Shown here in pieces: positions 1 to 7,711 of a stretch of DNA of 64,000 nt. Position 1 is the first letter of the stretch, and each line of letters opens with the position of its first letter. The translations under genes and the position numbers were made by a program. Source of the stretch: Breznakiella homolactica (lineage in GTDB: Bacteria; Spirochaetota; Spirochaetia; Treponematales; Breznakiellaceae); the NCBI RefSeq assembly GCF_016616095.2, contig NZ_CP067089.2, positions 3,286,001 to 3,350,000 of the forward strand, read 5' to 3'. The notes under the pieces were generated by a model that did no database searches, was not told the origin of the DNA, and saw only the letters and a list, made by a program, of their open reading frames with translations.

Positions 1-1
1 G

Positions 2-685
2 GTCACCGTTGAGGCGACGGCGCCGGGCAATCGCTGCACCGCGTATTCCACGTCGGCTCATATGCTCTATGAGAATTCCGACCCCTTCATCCTGACCGAA
101 CCGGGAGTGGCGGTTGCTGTTGAGCACGCCCGCTACACAGAGATTGAAGGAACCAAAGTCCGGATCACCGGCGCCTCCATCGAGAAGAAACCCTACACCA
201 TGAAGCTGGAAGGCGCTTCGCCGTCGGGCTACCAGACCGTATCCCTGGTGGGAATCGCGGACCGGCGGATCATGTCGGATCCCTGGCGCTGGATAAACAG
301 CATGAAGGACCATGTCCAGAAGCGGCTCGACCGGATCGGTCTGTCCGGCGGATACAGCTACGCCTTTAAGCCCTACGGATTCAACGCCGTCACCGGCGAG
401 GATCTCGCGCCGGGGAGTTTCGTACCCAAGGAGATTGGGCTTATCTTCATCGTTACCGCGGATACCCAGGAACTCGCCACAAAGGTCGCCAAAGTTTTTA
501 ATCCGATGCTGCTGCATTATCCCGTAAACCAGGATGAACAGCTTCCGTCTTTCGCGTTTCCATTCTCCCCGGCGGAAATTGAACGGGGCCTGATTTATGA
601 GTTCAGGCTTAACCATGTGGTGCACCTCGCTGATCCGCTTGAGCTGGTAACCATCGAATATACCGATATCGGGAAAAGAGGGTAA
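2..685 (+). CDS. AtuA-family (DUF1446) protein, C-terminal part
   Basis: The reading frame is open from the window edge, so the N-terminus lies outside and 227 residues are visible. The end of the protein resembles the acyclic terpene utilisation AtuA family (DUF1446), with the sequence HMLYENSDPF followed by a beta-rich stretch. The family name comes from a terpenoid pathway in Pseudomonas, but most members have no proven reaction. The stop lies 4 bases before a DUF4387 gene, a pairing common for this family, and a carboxylate transporter follows. Together they suggest use of a hydroxy- or tricarboxylic acid; the substrate is not visible. The internal ATG at base 62 is not the true start, because the same frame continues upstream without a stop. 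Confidence 0.75.
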   Translation, partial: VTVEATAPGNRCTAYSTSAHMLYENSDPFILTEPGVAVAVEHARYTEIEGTKVRITGASIEKKPYTMKLEGASPSGYQTVSLVGIADRRIMSDPWRWINSMKDHVQKRLDRIGLSGGYSYAFKPYGFNAVTGEDLAPGSFVPKEIGLIFIVTADTQELATKVAKVFNPMLLHYPVNQDEQLPSFAFPFSPAEIERGLIYEFRLNHVVHLADPLELVTIEYTDIGKRG

Positions 686-689
686 GGGT

Positions 690-995
690 ATGGCAACAAT
701 TTATCAGACCGCAAAATACATCCGCTCAAAAAGCGCGGGACCGTTCTGGTTCACCATCGATATTTTCTGTGACGGTCCGGAGCGTTTCGCGGAATTCAAG
801 AACTCAAAAAATATCCGCGCCGAAACCTTCGCCCGGATATACGGCGCGGAACCGGACCAGGTCAAACTGTTTTTCGTTCCCGATATCAACGTAATCAAAA
901 TATCGATTCCCCGGAAAAATCCCCAGGGATACCGGTATGAGAAGGACATGCACGGAGGGCAGCAGTATACCCTCATTCTCGATGTGGAACTGTAA
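690..995 (+). CDS. DUF4387 family protein
   Basis: This 101-residue protein matches the DUF4387 pattern: an early IRSKSAGPFWFTIDIF segment, a central KLFFVPDINVIKISIPR segment and a late HGGQQYT segment. DUF4387 proteins are usually encoded beside, or fused to, AtuA/DUF1446 proteins and probably act as a small partner or second domain; no reaction is established. The ATG follows the upstream stop by 4 bases and has a purine-rich GGGTAAGGG site, so the two genes are translationally coupled. The gene sits 24 bases before the transporter. No signal peptide or membrane segment is seen, so it should be cytoplasmic. Confidence 0.8.
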   Translation: MATIYQTAKYIRSKSAGPFWFTIDIFCDGPERFAEFKNSKNIRAETFARIYGAEPDQVKLFFVPDINVIKISIPRKNPQGYRYEKDMHGGQQYTLILDVEL

Positions 996-1019
996 TCTTT
1001 TATTTTTAGGGGGATTCCT

Positions 1020-2315
1020 ATGTTAGCCATTGTCGGATTTATCATGATCGTTGTTATGATCATTCTGCTGACAAAATTTAAAATGCTGCCGGTGACGGTA
1101 TTCGTAACACTGCCGATTATTTTTTCCCTGATCCTCGGAAAAGGATTTATGCAAACTATGGAATTCGCCGCCTCGGGCATCGGCAAGGTTCTGCCCATCG
1201 CGGCGCTGTTTATCGGTTCCATAACCTATTTCGGCATTATGGGAGACGCGGGCCTTTTTGACGGACTTATCAAATGGCTTACGGGAAAAATTAAAAACAA
1301 CCTGGCAAGCGTCCTGCTGATTACCGCTTTAATCAGTCTGGTCACCCACCTGGACGGCTCCGGAACCACCACCCTGCTGATTACCATTCCGGCAATGCTT
1401 CCGGTAATCGACGCGCTCAAAATCCGTCGGGTCACTTTATGGTTCACCGTAACTTCCGTGGTAGCGGTGATGAATATCCTTCCCTGGGCCGGCCCCATGG
1501 GCAGGATCGGAACCGTGGTCGGCCAGGATCCGGTAACCCTCTGGAAATCCGTCATACCCCTTCAGATTCTCGGTCTCGTACTGGTCGCGGCCAACTGCGT
1601 GCTCATAGCCCGCCAGGAAACGAAACGCGGGTACTTCGACGCGTCCGGCACCGCTTCGGTAAACCTCAGGGAATTTACCGAAGAGGAAAAGTCCCATAAA
1701 CGGCCGAAACTGATCTGGTTTAATCTGCTGTTAACTGTTGGTGTGCTGGTTCTGCTGTTCCTGGGTGTTCCCTCATACCTTCCCTTCGTCCTCGGCGCCG
1801 GTCTCGCTCTGATCGTAAACTACGGCAAAGGCGGCTCAAAGGCACAGACTGCCCGGATCAAAGCCCAGGCTGCGAATATACTACCCATGATTTTTACCAT
1901 CATCGGCGCGGGTATATTCATGGGTATCCTGGGCGGCACCGGCATGGTAAAGGCCATGGCGGAGGTTATTATTTCCGCGATCCCGAACGCTTTCGGAAGG
2001 ATCATTCACATTGTTATGGGAATAATCTCGATTCCCCTGGGAATCGTATTCGATACGGACACCAAAATTTTCGGCATCCTTCCGGTACTGATTGAAATCG
2101 GTTCACACTTCGGCGTGGATCCCGTAAAGGCGGGGCTCACCATGTCCCTGGCCCACAACTACGGCGTGGGCCTGTGCATGACCAGCGCGACGGTTTATTT
2201 CGGCATGGGCCTCTGCGGCATTGAATACGGTGAAGGTCTTAAATACGGTTTTATCCGGCTCTTCGCGATAGGAACAATCGTTATCCTCGCCGGAGCGCTT
2301 GTCGGAATATTGTAA
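1020..2315 (+). CDS. CitMHS-family carboxylate:cation symporter
   Basis: This 431-residue, very hydrophobic protein has about 11-12 predicted membrane helices and is of normal length for the CitMHS citrate/metal symporter family. Two conserved loops are visible: HLDGSGTTTLL near residue 110 and LPWAGPMGR near residue 155. Family members import citrate or related di- and tricarboxylates, often complexed with a divalent metal, driven by protons or sodium. The ATG has a strong AGGGGG ribosome site. It is the last gene of the AtuA-DUF4387-transporter run, so its substrate is probably the acid handled by those two proteins. A GC-rich palindrome follows immediately. Confidence 0.85.
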   Translation: MLAIVGFIMIVVMIILLTKFKMLPVTVFVTLPIIFSLILGKGFMQTMEFAASGIGKVLPIAALFIGSITYFGIMGDAGLFDGLIKWLTGKIKNNLASVLLITALISLVTHLDGSGTTTLLITIPAMLPVIDALKIRRVTLWFTVTSVVAVMNILPWAGPMGRIGTVVGQDPVTLWKSVIPLQILGLVLVAANCVLIARQETKRGYFDASGTASVNLREFTEEEKSHKRPKLIWFNLLLTVGVLVLLFLGVPSYLPFVLGAGLALIVNYGKGGSKAQTARIKAQAANILPMIFTIIGAGIFMGILGGTGMVKAMAEVIISAIPNAFGRIIHIVMGIISIPLGIVFDTDTKIFGILPVLIEIGSHFGVDPVKAGLTMSLAHNYGVGLCMTSATVYFGMGLCGIEYGEGLKYGFIRLFAIGTIVILAGALVGIL

Positions 2316-2320
2316 CTCTA

Positions 2321-2345
2321 AAGCGGCGGCGGCATGCCGCCGCTT
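2321..2345. terminator. Bidirectional hairpin between convergent genes
   Basis: A perfect 10-bp stem (AAGCGGCGGC / GCCGCCGCTT) with a 5-base loop fills the 36-base gap between the converging transporter and mannonate dehydratase-like genes. There is no long T-tract on either side, so it may terminate weakly or only protect RNA 3' ends. Confidence 0.6.
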
Positions 2346-2351
2346 CCTGTC

Positions 2352-3551
2352 TCACGGCCGCTGCATGGACCCGTCGGGCCGCCGCATCTCGAGCCACGGT
2401 GTGAGGATATTCTCGGCGGGATACTTCAGGGCAAGTTTTTCATTGAATTCAATGCCAAGGCCGGGTTTGTCATTGGCGCAGACATACGCGCCTTTCAGTA
2501 CCGGTGTGCCGGGAAAGATCTCAAAGAGAATTTCCTCCAGATCGGGCCATTCCTGAATCCCGAAATTGTACACAGCCGTATCAAGATGGACGTTGACCGT
2601 ATGGCCGACCGGAGACATATCGGGGGAGCCATGCCAGGCTGTCCGGATTCCGAACTGTTCGCAGAATGCCGCCGCTTTCCGGGCCGGTGTTATACCGCCG
2701 ACCTGTGATATGTGTATCCTGATAAAATCAATAAGCCGGTCTTTGACGAGCTCTTCCCATTCCACTGGGTTGGTGAACAGCTCTCCCATGGCCAGGGGGA
2801 CCGATGACTGGCTCCGGATATGGCGGAACCAGCCGGCCTGATCCGGCGGAAAGATATCTTCCAGAAAAAACGGCCGGTACTGTTCGAGGGTCTTTACCAG
2901 CCACGGCGCGGATGAAACGGGTATCCGCTCGTGCACATCGTGGCACAGCTCCACGGTATCCCCCAATTCCTTCCGGACCGCCTCGAACATGGCCGCCGCG
3001 TCATAGCCGTACTGAACCGGGTCAAAATAAAATCCCGGCGCGGCGTTTTCCGGGGCCCGGTCACGGGTTTCCTTTTTATTGAAATTGTCCCACTGAATAC
3101 GGATATACTGGGTTCCTTCCTCTTTGAGGGCCGCCGCCTTTTCGACAACATCCCCAAGGACACTGCCCTGGGCGTAGCGGTAAACCGGAACAGCGTTCCG
3201 GGCCTTTCCTCCCAGCAGATCGTACAGCGGCATACCCGCCATTTTGCCTTTTATATCCCACAGGGCAATGTCGATACCGGCGATGGCGTTGTTTGTTACC
3301 GGGCCGGTCCGCCAGTAGGACGCGGTGCACAGCATTTGCCAGGTATCCTCGATTTTTGAAACATCCCTGCCGATCAGGAGCGGCTTGTAGTATTCCTCAA
3401 TAACCGAAGCCACCGCGTTGTACTGGTAAGTAAAAGTGGCGCATCCCAGCCCATACAGTTCCGGTTCCGAAGTGTCGATCCGGACAATTATCAGATTAAA
3501 GCCCGCCGGCCGGGTGGTTACTACCCGGACATCCCGTATTGTTACAGCCAT
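2352..3551 (-). CDS. Enolase-superfamily sugar acid dehydratase (mannonate dehydratase ManD / RspA type)
   Basis: This 399-residue protein is a mandelate racemase/enolase-superfamily member of the ManD/RspA group. Characterised members dehydrate D-mannonate or D-gluconate to 2-keto-3-deoxygluconate using Mg2+. Visible active-site motifs are CHDVHERI (metal-ligand Asp and catalytic His), FFLEDIFPPD (second metal ligand), AMGELFTNP (third) and WHGSPDMSPVGH near residue 310. The start is the ATG at 3551, preceded by AAAGGA; the frame is open upstream but lacks a better start. It is the last gene after a binding protein and two permeases, which suggests catabolism of an imported hexuronate or glucuronide. 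Many ManD-group proteins have low activity, so the substrate is uncertain. Confidence 0.85.
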   Translation of the reverse strand: MAVTIRDVRVVTTRPAGFNLIIVRIDTSEPELYGLGCATFTYQYNAVASVIEEYYKPLLIGRDVSKIEDTWQMLCTASYWRTGPVTNNAIAGIDIALWDIKGKMAGMPLYDLLGGKARNAVPVYRYAQGSVLGDVVEKAAALKEEGTQYIRIQWDNFNKKETRDRAPENAAPGFYFDPVQYGYDAAAMFEAVRKELGDTVELCHDVHERIPVSSAPWLVKTLEQYRPFFLEDIFPPDQAGWFRHIRSQSSVPLAMGELFTNPVEWEELVKDRLIDFIRIHISQVGGITPARKAAAFCEQFGIRTAWHGSPDMSPVGHTVNVHLDTAVYNFGIQEWPDLEEILFEIFPGTPVLKGAYVCANDKPGLGIEFNEKLALKYPAENILTPWLEMRRPDGSMQRP

Positions 3552-3562
3552 GGTTTGTTCCT

Positions 3563-4414
3563 TTAAGTTTTTACTGCGCCTGACGTAAGGCCGCTGACGA
3601 AATATTTCTGCAGGCAGACGAACAGGACAATCAGGGGCACACTGGCTATCAGGGACGCCGCCATCATATCGTTCCACAGTATCTGCTGAAACCCGTTCAG
3701 TTCCGCGATCCCCACGGAAATGGTCCGCATCTCCGCCGAATTGGTCAGGATAAACGCGAACATATATTCATTCCACGAGGTAATGAACGAATAAAGTGAA
3801 GTCGACGCGATGCCCGGAAGGGTGAGGGGCAGGATAACTTTATAGAAAGTCTGCCACGCGTTGCATCCGTCAATGGTCGCCGCTTCGTCCAGGTCCAAAG
3901 GCAGGGATTTGAAGAATCCCATCATCATCCAGGTGCAGAACGGTGTGGTGAATGAAATATACACCAGGATGAGTCCCATGTGTGTATTGATCAGCCCCAG
4001 GGAATTGATGACGCTGTAAAACGGAACCAGGAGCATCACCGACGGAAACATCTGGGTTATCAGCACAAAGGCCATCAGGGAATTGCGTCCCCGGAATTTG
4101 AACCGGGTCACGCCGTATCCGGCGAGGCATGAGCAGAACACGCAGATGATCATGGAAGCCAGCACGACAATGATGCTGTTTTTGAAAAAAGTCGCGAAGG
4201 GGTAGGCGATCCACAGCCGTTTAAAGGAGTTGAAGTCAATATGCTTTGGTATCCATACCGGCGGTACGGTCATGGTTTCGGCATTGCTCTTGAAAGCCGT
4301 GGAAACCATCCAGAGGACCGGTATGAGTACCAGCGCCGAGAACGCCAGCAGAACTGCGTAAACCCCAATGTCCCCGATTTTTCTGCGGAGCAGGGCTTTT
4401 TGGTTGTTATTCAC
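3563..4414 (-). CDS. Carbohydrate ABC transporter permease (MalG-type)
   Basis: This 283-residue inner-membrane protein has six predicted helices and the permease-ATPase coupling loop EAATIDGCNAWQTFYKVILP near residue 195, typical of MalG-type sugar permeases. The start chosen is GTG at 4414: it overlaps the MalF-type stop by 8 bases and has an AGGAGA site 11 bases upstream, whereas the longer frame would run far into the neighbour. It should pair with the upstream permease and the binding protein at 5430-6722. No ATPase gene is present in the operon, so a shared MsiK-type ATPase elsewhere is expected. Confidence 0.9.
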   Translation of the reverse strand: MNNNQKALLRRKIGDIGVYAVLLAFSALVLIPVLWMVSTAFKSNAETMTVPPVWIPKHIDFNSFKRLWIAYPFATFFKNSIIVVLASMIICVFCSCLAGYGVTRFKFRGRNSLMAFVLITQMFPSVMLLVPFYSVINSLGLINTHMGLILVYISFTTPFCTWMMMGFFKSLPLDLDEAATIDGCNAWQTFYKVILPLTLPGIASTSLYSFITSWNEYMFAFILTNSAEMRTISVGIAELNGFQQILWNDMMAASLIASVPLIVLFVCLQKYFVSGLTSGAVKT

Positions 4415-5327
4415 GGTCGAGTATTCTCCTGTACAGATATCCGAGGATATAGCAGATAAAGAAAACGATAACCGACATTGCCGCGGCTCTGCCGAATTCA
4501 AAATTATCGAACGCTTCCTTATAAATAGCGATACTTACAATGGAGGTATCATTTCCGGGGCCGCCGCCGGTCAGCACCCAGACCAGGGTATAATGTTTGA
4601 ACCACCAGATGGTATCCAGCACCAAAGTGACCATAAGCACCGGCCGCAGGCTGGGGATAACTATTTTAAAAAATGTAGCGCTCCGGGAAGCGCCGTCTAT
4701 TTTAGCGGCATCGTAGAGGTCCGCCGGAATTGCCTGGAGCCCCGCCAAAATCATCAGCATGATCATGGGGTACCCTTTCCAGATACAGACCGCCGCCACC
4801 AGAGGAAAAGCGGTCCCCGATGTCCCGAGCCACGAAGTCGGCCCGTCAATGACGCCGATAAATTCCATAAAATGCGTAAAAATTCCGTACAGGGGATTGA
4901 ATATCCATTTGAACAGCAGGGCAATGACACTCTCGGGAAAAAGCCAGGGAAGCAGCAGGATAATTCTGAACAGTGTTCTTCCCTTAAACTGCCGGTTCAG
5001 CAGGACCGCCAGGATCATGCCGATGGAAAAATGGCCGAGGACGACCCAGAACGTAAACCGGACCGTGGTACCCAGCTGCTGCATAAAATCCGAGCTGGTG
5101 AACGCCTCGATATAGTATTTGAGGCCCACAAAATCCCATCGCTGGATAAGATTGGTTTTAAAGAAACTGATATAAAAACCGTAGAGCAGCGGGTACACCA
5201 CCAGCAGCGCCAGAATGGCTACGGTGGGAAAAATAAAAATATACCCGGTCAGTTCTTTGTTTGAAAGAATCTGTCGTTTCCGGTTCGCCGGTAAAACCGT
5301 ACCGGCGGAAATGTTCCTGTTTGCCAC
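4407..5327 (-). CDS. Carbohydrate ABC transporter permease (MalF-type)
   Basis: This 306-residue protein has a short cytoplasmic N-terminus, six predicted membrane helices and the coupling loop DAAKIDGASRSATFFKIVIP near residue 215, as in MalF/UgpA-type sugar permeases. The start is GTG at 5327, behind an AAGAGAG stretch; no ATG gives a sensible alternative. It lies 103 bases downstream of the binding-protein gene, from which it is separated by two strong hairpins, and overlaps the MalG-type gene by 8 bases. It would form the membrane heterodimer of an importer for the sugar acid processed by the mannonate dehydratase-like enzyme. Confidence 0.9.
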   Translation of the reverse strand: MANRNISAGTVLPANRKRQILSNKELTGYIFIFPTVAILALLVVYPLLYGFYISFFKTNLIQRWDFVGLKYYIEAFTSSDFMQQLGTTVRFTFWVVLGHFSIGMILAVLLNRQFKGRTLFRIILLLPWLFPESVIALLFKWIFNPLYGIFTHFMEFIGVIDGPTSWLGTSGTAFPLVAAVCIWKGYPMIMLMILAGLQAIPADLYDAAKIDGASRSATFFKIVIPSLRPVLMVTLVLDTIWWFKHYTLVWVLTGGGPGNDTSIVSIAIYKEAFDNFEFGRAAAMSVIVFFICYILGYLYRRILDRE

Positions 5328-5357
5328 GCGCCGCTCTCTTTGCCGCTGATAAAATAT

Positions 5358-5417
5358 CCTGCCGCCGCTTTTAAAAAACGGCGGCAGGCGGCTCCCGGAA
5401 AAACTTATTCCGGGAGC
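5358..5417 (-). promoter_or_regulatory. Two tandem intercistronic hairpins after the binding-protein gene
   Basis: Two perfect 10-bp stems lie back to back between the binding-protein stop and the permease start: 5391-5417 and 5358-5388. In transcript order both come after the binding-protein gene. Such hairpins commonly protect the upstream message or attenuate downstream transcription, so that binding protein is made in excess over permeases. Neither is followed by a clean T-run, so partial read-through is likely. Confidence 0.65.
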
Positions 5418-5429
5418 TCCCCGCAGATG

Positions 5430-6722
5430 CTAATTATTCTCTTCAAGAATCCTGGTCGTTTTTGTGGTCAGCTTGCTGTATGCGCTGTCCAGGGTTTCGC
5501 TTCCCGCCAGAATCGTTGAATACGCTTCCCCTATGGCGTCCAGGAGCGCCGGATACGCGGGGAACGTCTCCATTTCAACACAGTAATCCATGGCTTCCAG
5601 GAATCCCGAGAACAGGGGCGAACTGAAGAAGGGATCACTGGCCGCGTCGGTCCGGGTGGGCATCCGGCCGGTCTTTCTGCCGAAATCAATGGCATTCTGC
5701 CTGTTAGTGATGAACTTCATATAATCCGCCGCCACATCCTGGTGCTGGCTGGTCTTGGTGATAGTGTAGCCGCCGATACCGGAAATGGAAATATGCTCCT
5801 TGTCCCTTGGAATGACGAAGCTTCCCAGTTTCCCGTCAAGGCTTGGATTCTGTTTTGTGATGAAGCCCAGGGAATGGGGGCCGGACAAAATCATGCCGGT
5901 CTGTTCCGTTGTAAAGAGGGTCATGGAGCCGGCGTAGTCAACTTCCACCGGACCCGGAGGAACGACGCCGTGTTTGGTATACAGTTCGGTGAACAGTCTG
6001 AGGCCGTTTTTAAAGGCCGGGGTGCTGATATCCGAAACCCATTTGCCGCCGGCGCCCTGGTAAATTTCATCCGCGCCGAAGGATTTGCTGATCAGCACAA
6101 AGCGCTGCTCGCCGGAATTGTTCCGGGTACCCACCATGCTGAAGGCCCATTTATCGGTGCGGTTGTCGCCGTTGGTATCCCGGGTCATCTTCTTGGCGAC
6201 TTCAATGAACTGATCCCAGGTTTCCGGAATGGCGAGCCCCAGTTCCTGGAACCAGTCCAGGCGGTAGATTACGGCGTAGGGCGAGGCGTACCAGGGAATG
6301 GTCATCATCTTTCCGTTGATTTTCGCGTCCCGCAGAAGGTTCTGGTTGTATCCGTCCAGCCATTCCTTCCCTAAAAGACCTTCCAGGTCGGCCACAATGT
6401 CCATGGTGTACAGCTGCGGCATAAAATCATTGGGCACAAAGAACATGTCCGGCAAGTCGTTGCTCGCCGCCAGGGTAACCATGCGCTTTGAGATTTCCGG
6501 CGCCGGTGTGGAAATAAACTTAATCGTCACATTGGGGTTGAGCCGCATATACTCATCCGCCAGGGCCTGTTCCAGTCCGCCTTCGGGGTCCTCGGTTACC
6601 ATGGCGGACGCGATGGTAAGGGTGATCTTGCCATCGGTATCCGCTTTTTTGTTATTTCCGCAGCTGAGCAGACTGACTATACAGAGCATGCCGCAGAGCA
6701 ACCATAGAGGTCTTTTTTTCAT
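5430..6722 (-). CDS. Sugar ABC transporter substrate-binding lipoprotein
   Basis: This 430-residue protein belongs to the extracellular solute-binding protein family 1. It begins MKKRPLWLL and has a lipobox ending LLSC at about residue 22, so it should be a lipoprotein anchored in the periplasm. The body shows features typical of the family: a LEQALADEYMRLNPNV segment near the start and IPWYASPYAVIYRLDWF near residue 120. The start is the ATG at 6722 with an AAAGGAGA site; the longer frame crosses the promoter. It is the first gene of the operon with two permeases and the mannonate dehydratase-like gene, so a hexuronate or oligouronide ligand is likely. Confidence 0.9.
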   Translation of the reverse strand: MKKRPLWLLCGMLCIVSLLSCGNNKKADTDGKITLTIASAMVTEDPEGGLEQALADEYMRLNPNVTIKFISTPAPEISKRMVTLAASNDLPDMFFVPNDFMPQLYTMDIVADLEGLLGKEWLDGYNQNLLRDAKINGKMMTIPWYASPYAVIYRLDWFQELGLAIPETWDQFIEVAKKMTRDTNGDNRTDKWAFSMVGTRNNSGEQRFVLISKSFGADEIYQGAGGKWVSDISTPAFKNGLRLFTELYTKHGVVPPGPVEVDYAGSMTLFTTEQTGMILSGPHSLGFITKQNPSLDGKLGSFVIPRDKEHISISGIGGYTITKTSQHQDVAADYMKFITNRQNAIDFGRKTGRMPTRTDAASDPFFSSPLFSGFLEAMDYCVEMETFPAYPALLDAIGEAYSTILAGSETLDSAYSKLTTKTTRILEENN

Positions 6723-6802
6723 CTCCGTCTCCTTTGTACAATGAATAATAGCCGTATCTGTAAGTCTTAAGACGTAACACATAATACGACTTATGATTTA
6801 GC

Positions 6803-6831
6803 AGAATAAACCAGGAAGACAATTTTGTCAA
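6803..6831 (-). promoter_or_regulatory. Sigma70-type promoter of the ABC/mannonate dehydratase operon
   Basis: On the minus strand TTGACA (6831-6826) and TATTCT (6808-6803) are 17 bases apart. Transcription would start near 6796, about 75 bases before the binding-protein ATG. A GACAA/TTGTC inverted pair overlaps the -35 box and could be part of an operator for the divergent GntR protein; that is inference. Confidence 0.7.
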
Positions 6832-6870
6832 ATTTATTTATACCCCGGATGCATAAATCCTGAATATTAT

Positions 6871-6899
6871 TTGACAAAGGGGATTAAGGAAATTACTAT
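6871..6899 (+). promoter_or_regulatory. Sigma70-type promoter of the gntR-family gene
   Basis: TTGACA (6871-6876) and TACTAT (6894-6899) are separated by 17 bases, so a start near 6906 gives a short leader before the ATG at 6934. The two divergent -35 boxes are 39 bases apart, so one bound regulator could control both directions. Confidence 0.7.
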
Positions 6900-6933
6900 A
6901 GCTGTATGCCGTATTACAGGTAAAGGAAAAAAA

Positions 6934-7683
6934 ATGGAAGCTATCCCGAAGCAGCGCATTGACGATATCGTGTATGACCGCCTGCTCGCAAACATACAAG
7001 CCGGGACCTGGAAGAGCGGGGAAAAAATCCCCTCAGAGCCGGAGCTCTGCAGAATGCTTAATGTCAGCCGTATCTCCGTGCGCAGCGCCATCCAGCGTCT
7101 CAGGGCTATCGGCCTGGTGGAAGTCAAACAGGGAAAGGGTACCTACGTTATCAGCCCGGAGGAAATATTTAGCTTCTCCGATTCAACCCAGGTTCTGGAC
7201 CTGACGGAAAAGGAATTCAACGAGATCAACGACCTCCGTGAGGCGATCGAAACAAAATCCATTCAGCTCGTTATTGAGCAGAACGGAAAGGCAAACCTGA
7301 GCGGCGTTGAGACCGCGTACATGAACATGAAAGAAGCCCTCAGGAACCGCGACTACGAGGAATACACCCGGAACGACTATTTGTTTCATCTGTCCATTGT
7401 TATTGCGGCGAACAATGACATTTTCATCCAGATAATGAATATCGTTAAAAAGCAGTACTACAAGTACTTCAGGGAACTGAATAAATTCATGTTCGACGAT
7501 TCCAAATCAGCGGAGGCGCTGATTAAAAATTCCGGCGGCCCTTCGGACTCCCATACAATTCTGTATAATTACCTCACCGGAAAGCAGGAAGTGGATGGAA
7601 AGGATCTGGTAAAGACTTTTACCTCAGGCAACAAGAAGCGGTTCGCCGCGTATCTGCGGAAACGCGGCCAGACCGAAGGGTAA
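6934..7683 (+). CDS. GntR-family transcriptional regulator (FadR/FCD type)
   Basis: This 249-residue DNA-binding protein has an N-terminal GntR winged helix: YDRLLANIQAGTWKSGEKIPSE, then NVSRISVRSAIQRLRAIGLV and KQGKGTYV. The all-helical C-terminal part (about residues 90-240) resembles the FCD ligand-binding domain, including an Asp-x3-His pair in NDYLFHLSI. FCD regulators usually bind carboxylates such as hexuronates. The start is the ATG at 6934, with AAAGGA 8 bases upstream; the TTG at 6871 is the -35 box of its own promoter. It is divergent from the sugar-acid ABC operon and followed by a lactonase, so it is the probable local regulator of both. Confidence 0.88.
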   Translation: MEAIPKQRIDDIVYDRLLANIQAGTWKSGEKIPSEPELCRMLNVSRISVRSAIQRLRAIGLVEVKQGKGTYVISPEEIFSFSDSTQVLDLTEKEFNEINDLREAIETKSIQLVIEQNGKANLSGVETAYMNMKEALRNRDYEEYTRNDYLFHLSIVIAANNDIFIQIMNIVKKQYYKYFRELNKFMFDDSKSAEALIKNSGGPSDSHTILYNYLTGKQEVDGKDLVKTFTSGNKKRFAAYLRKRGQTEG

Positions 7684-7711
7684 ATTCTTTCCGCGGCCAC
7701 AGGAGCAGGTT

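Noticed and set aside
4368..5264. 298-codon plus-strand frame opposite the MalF-type gene
   Set aside because: Antisense shadow, with low-complexity charged translation and no start signal.
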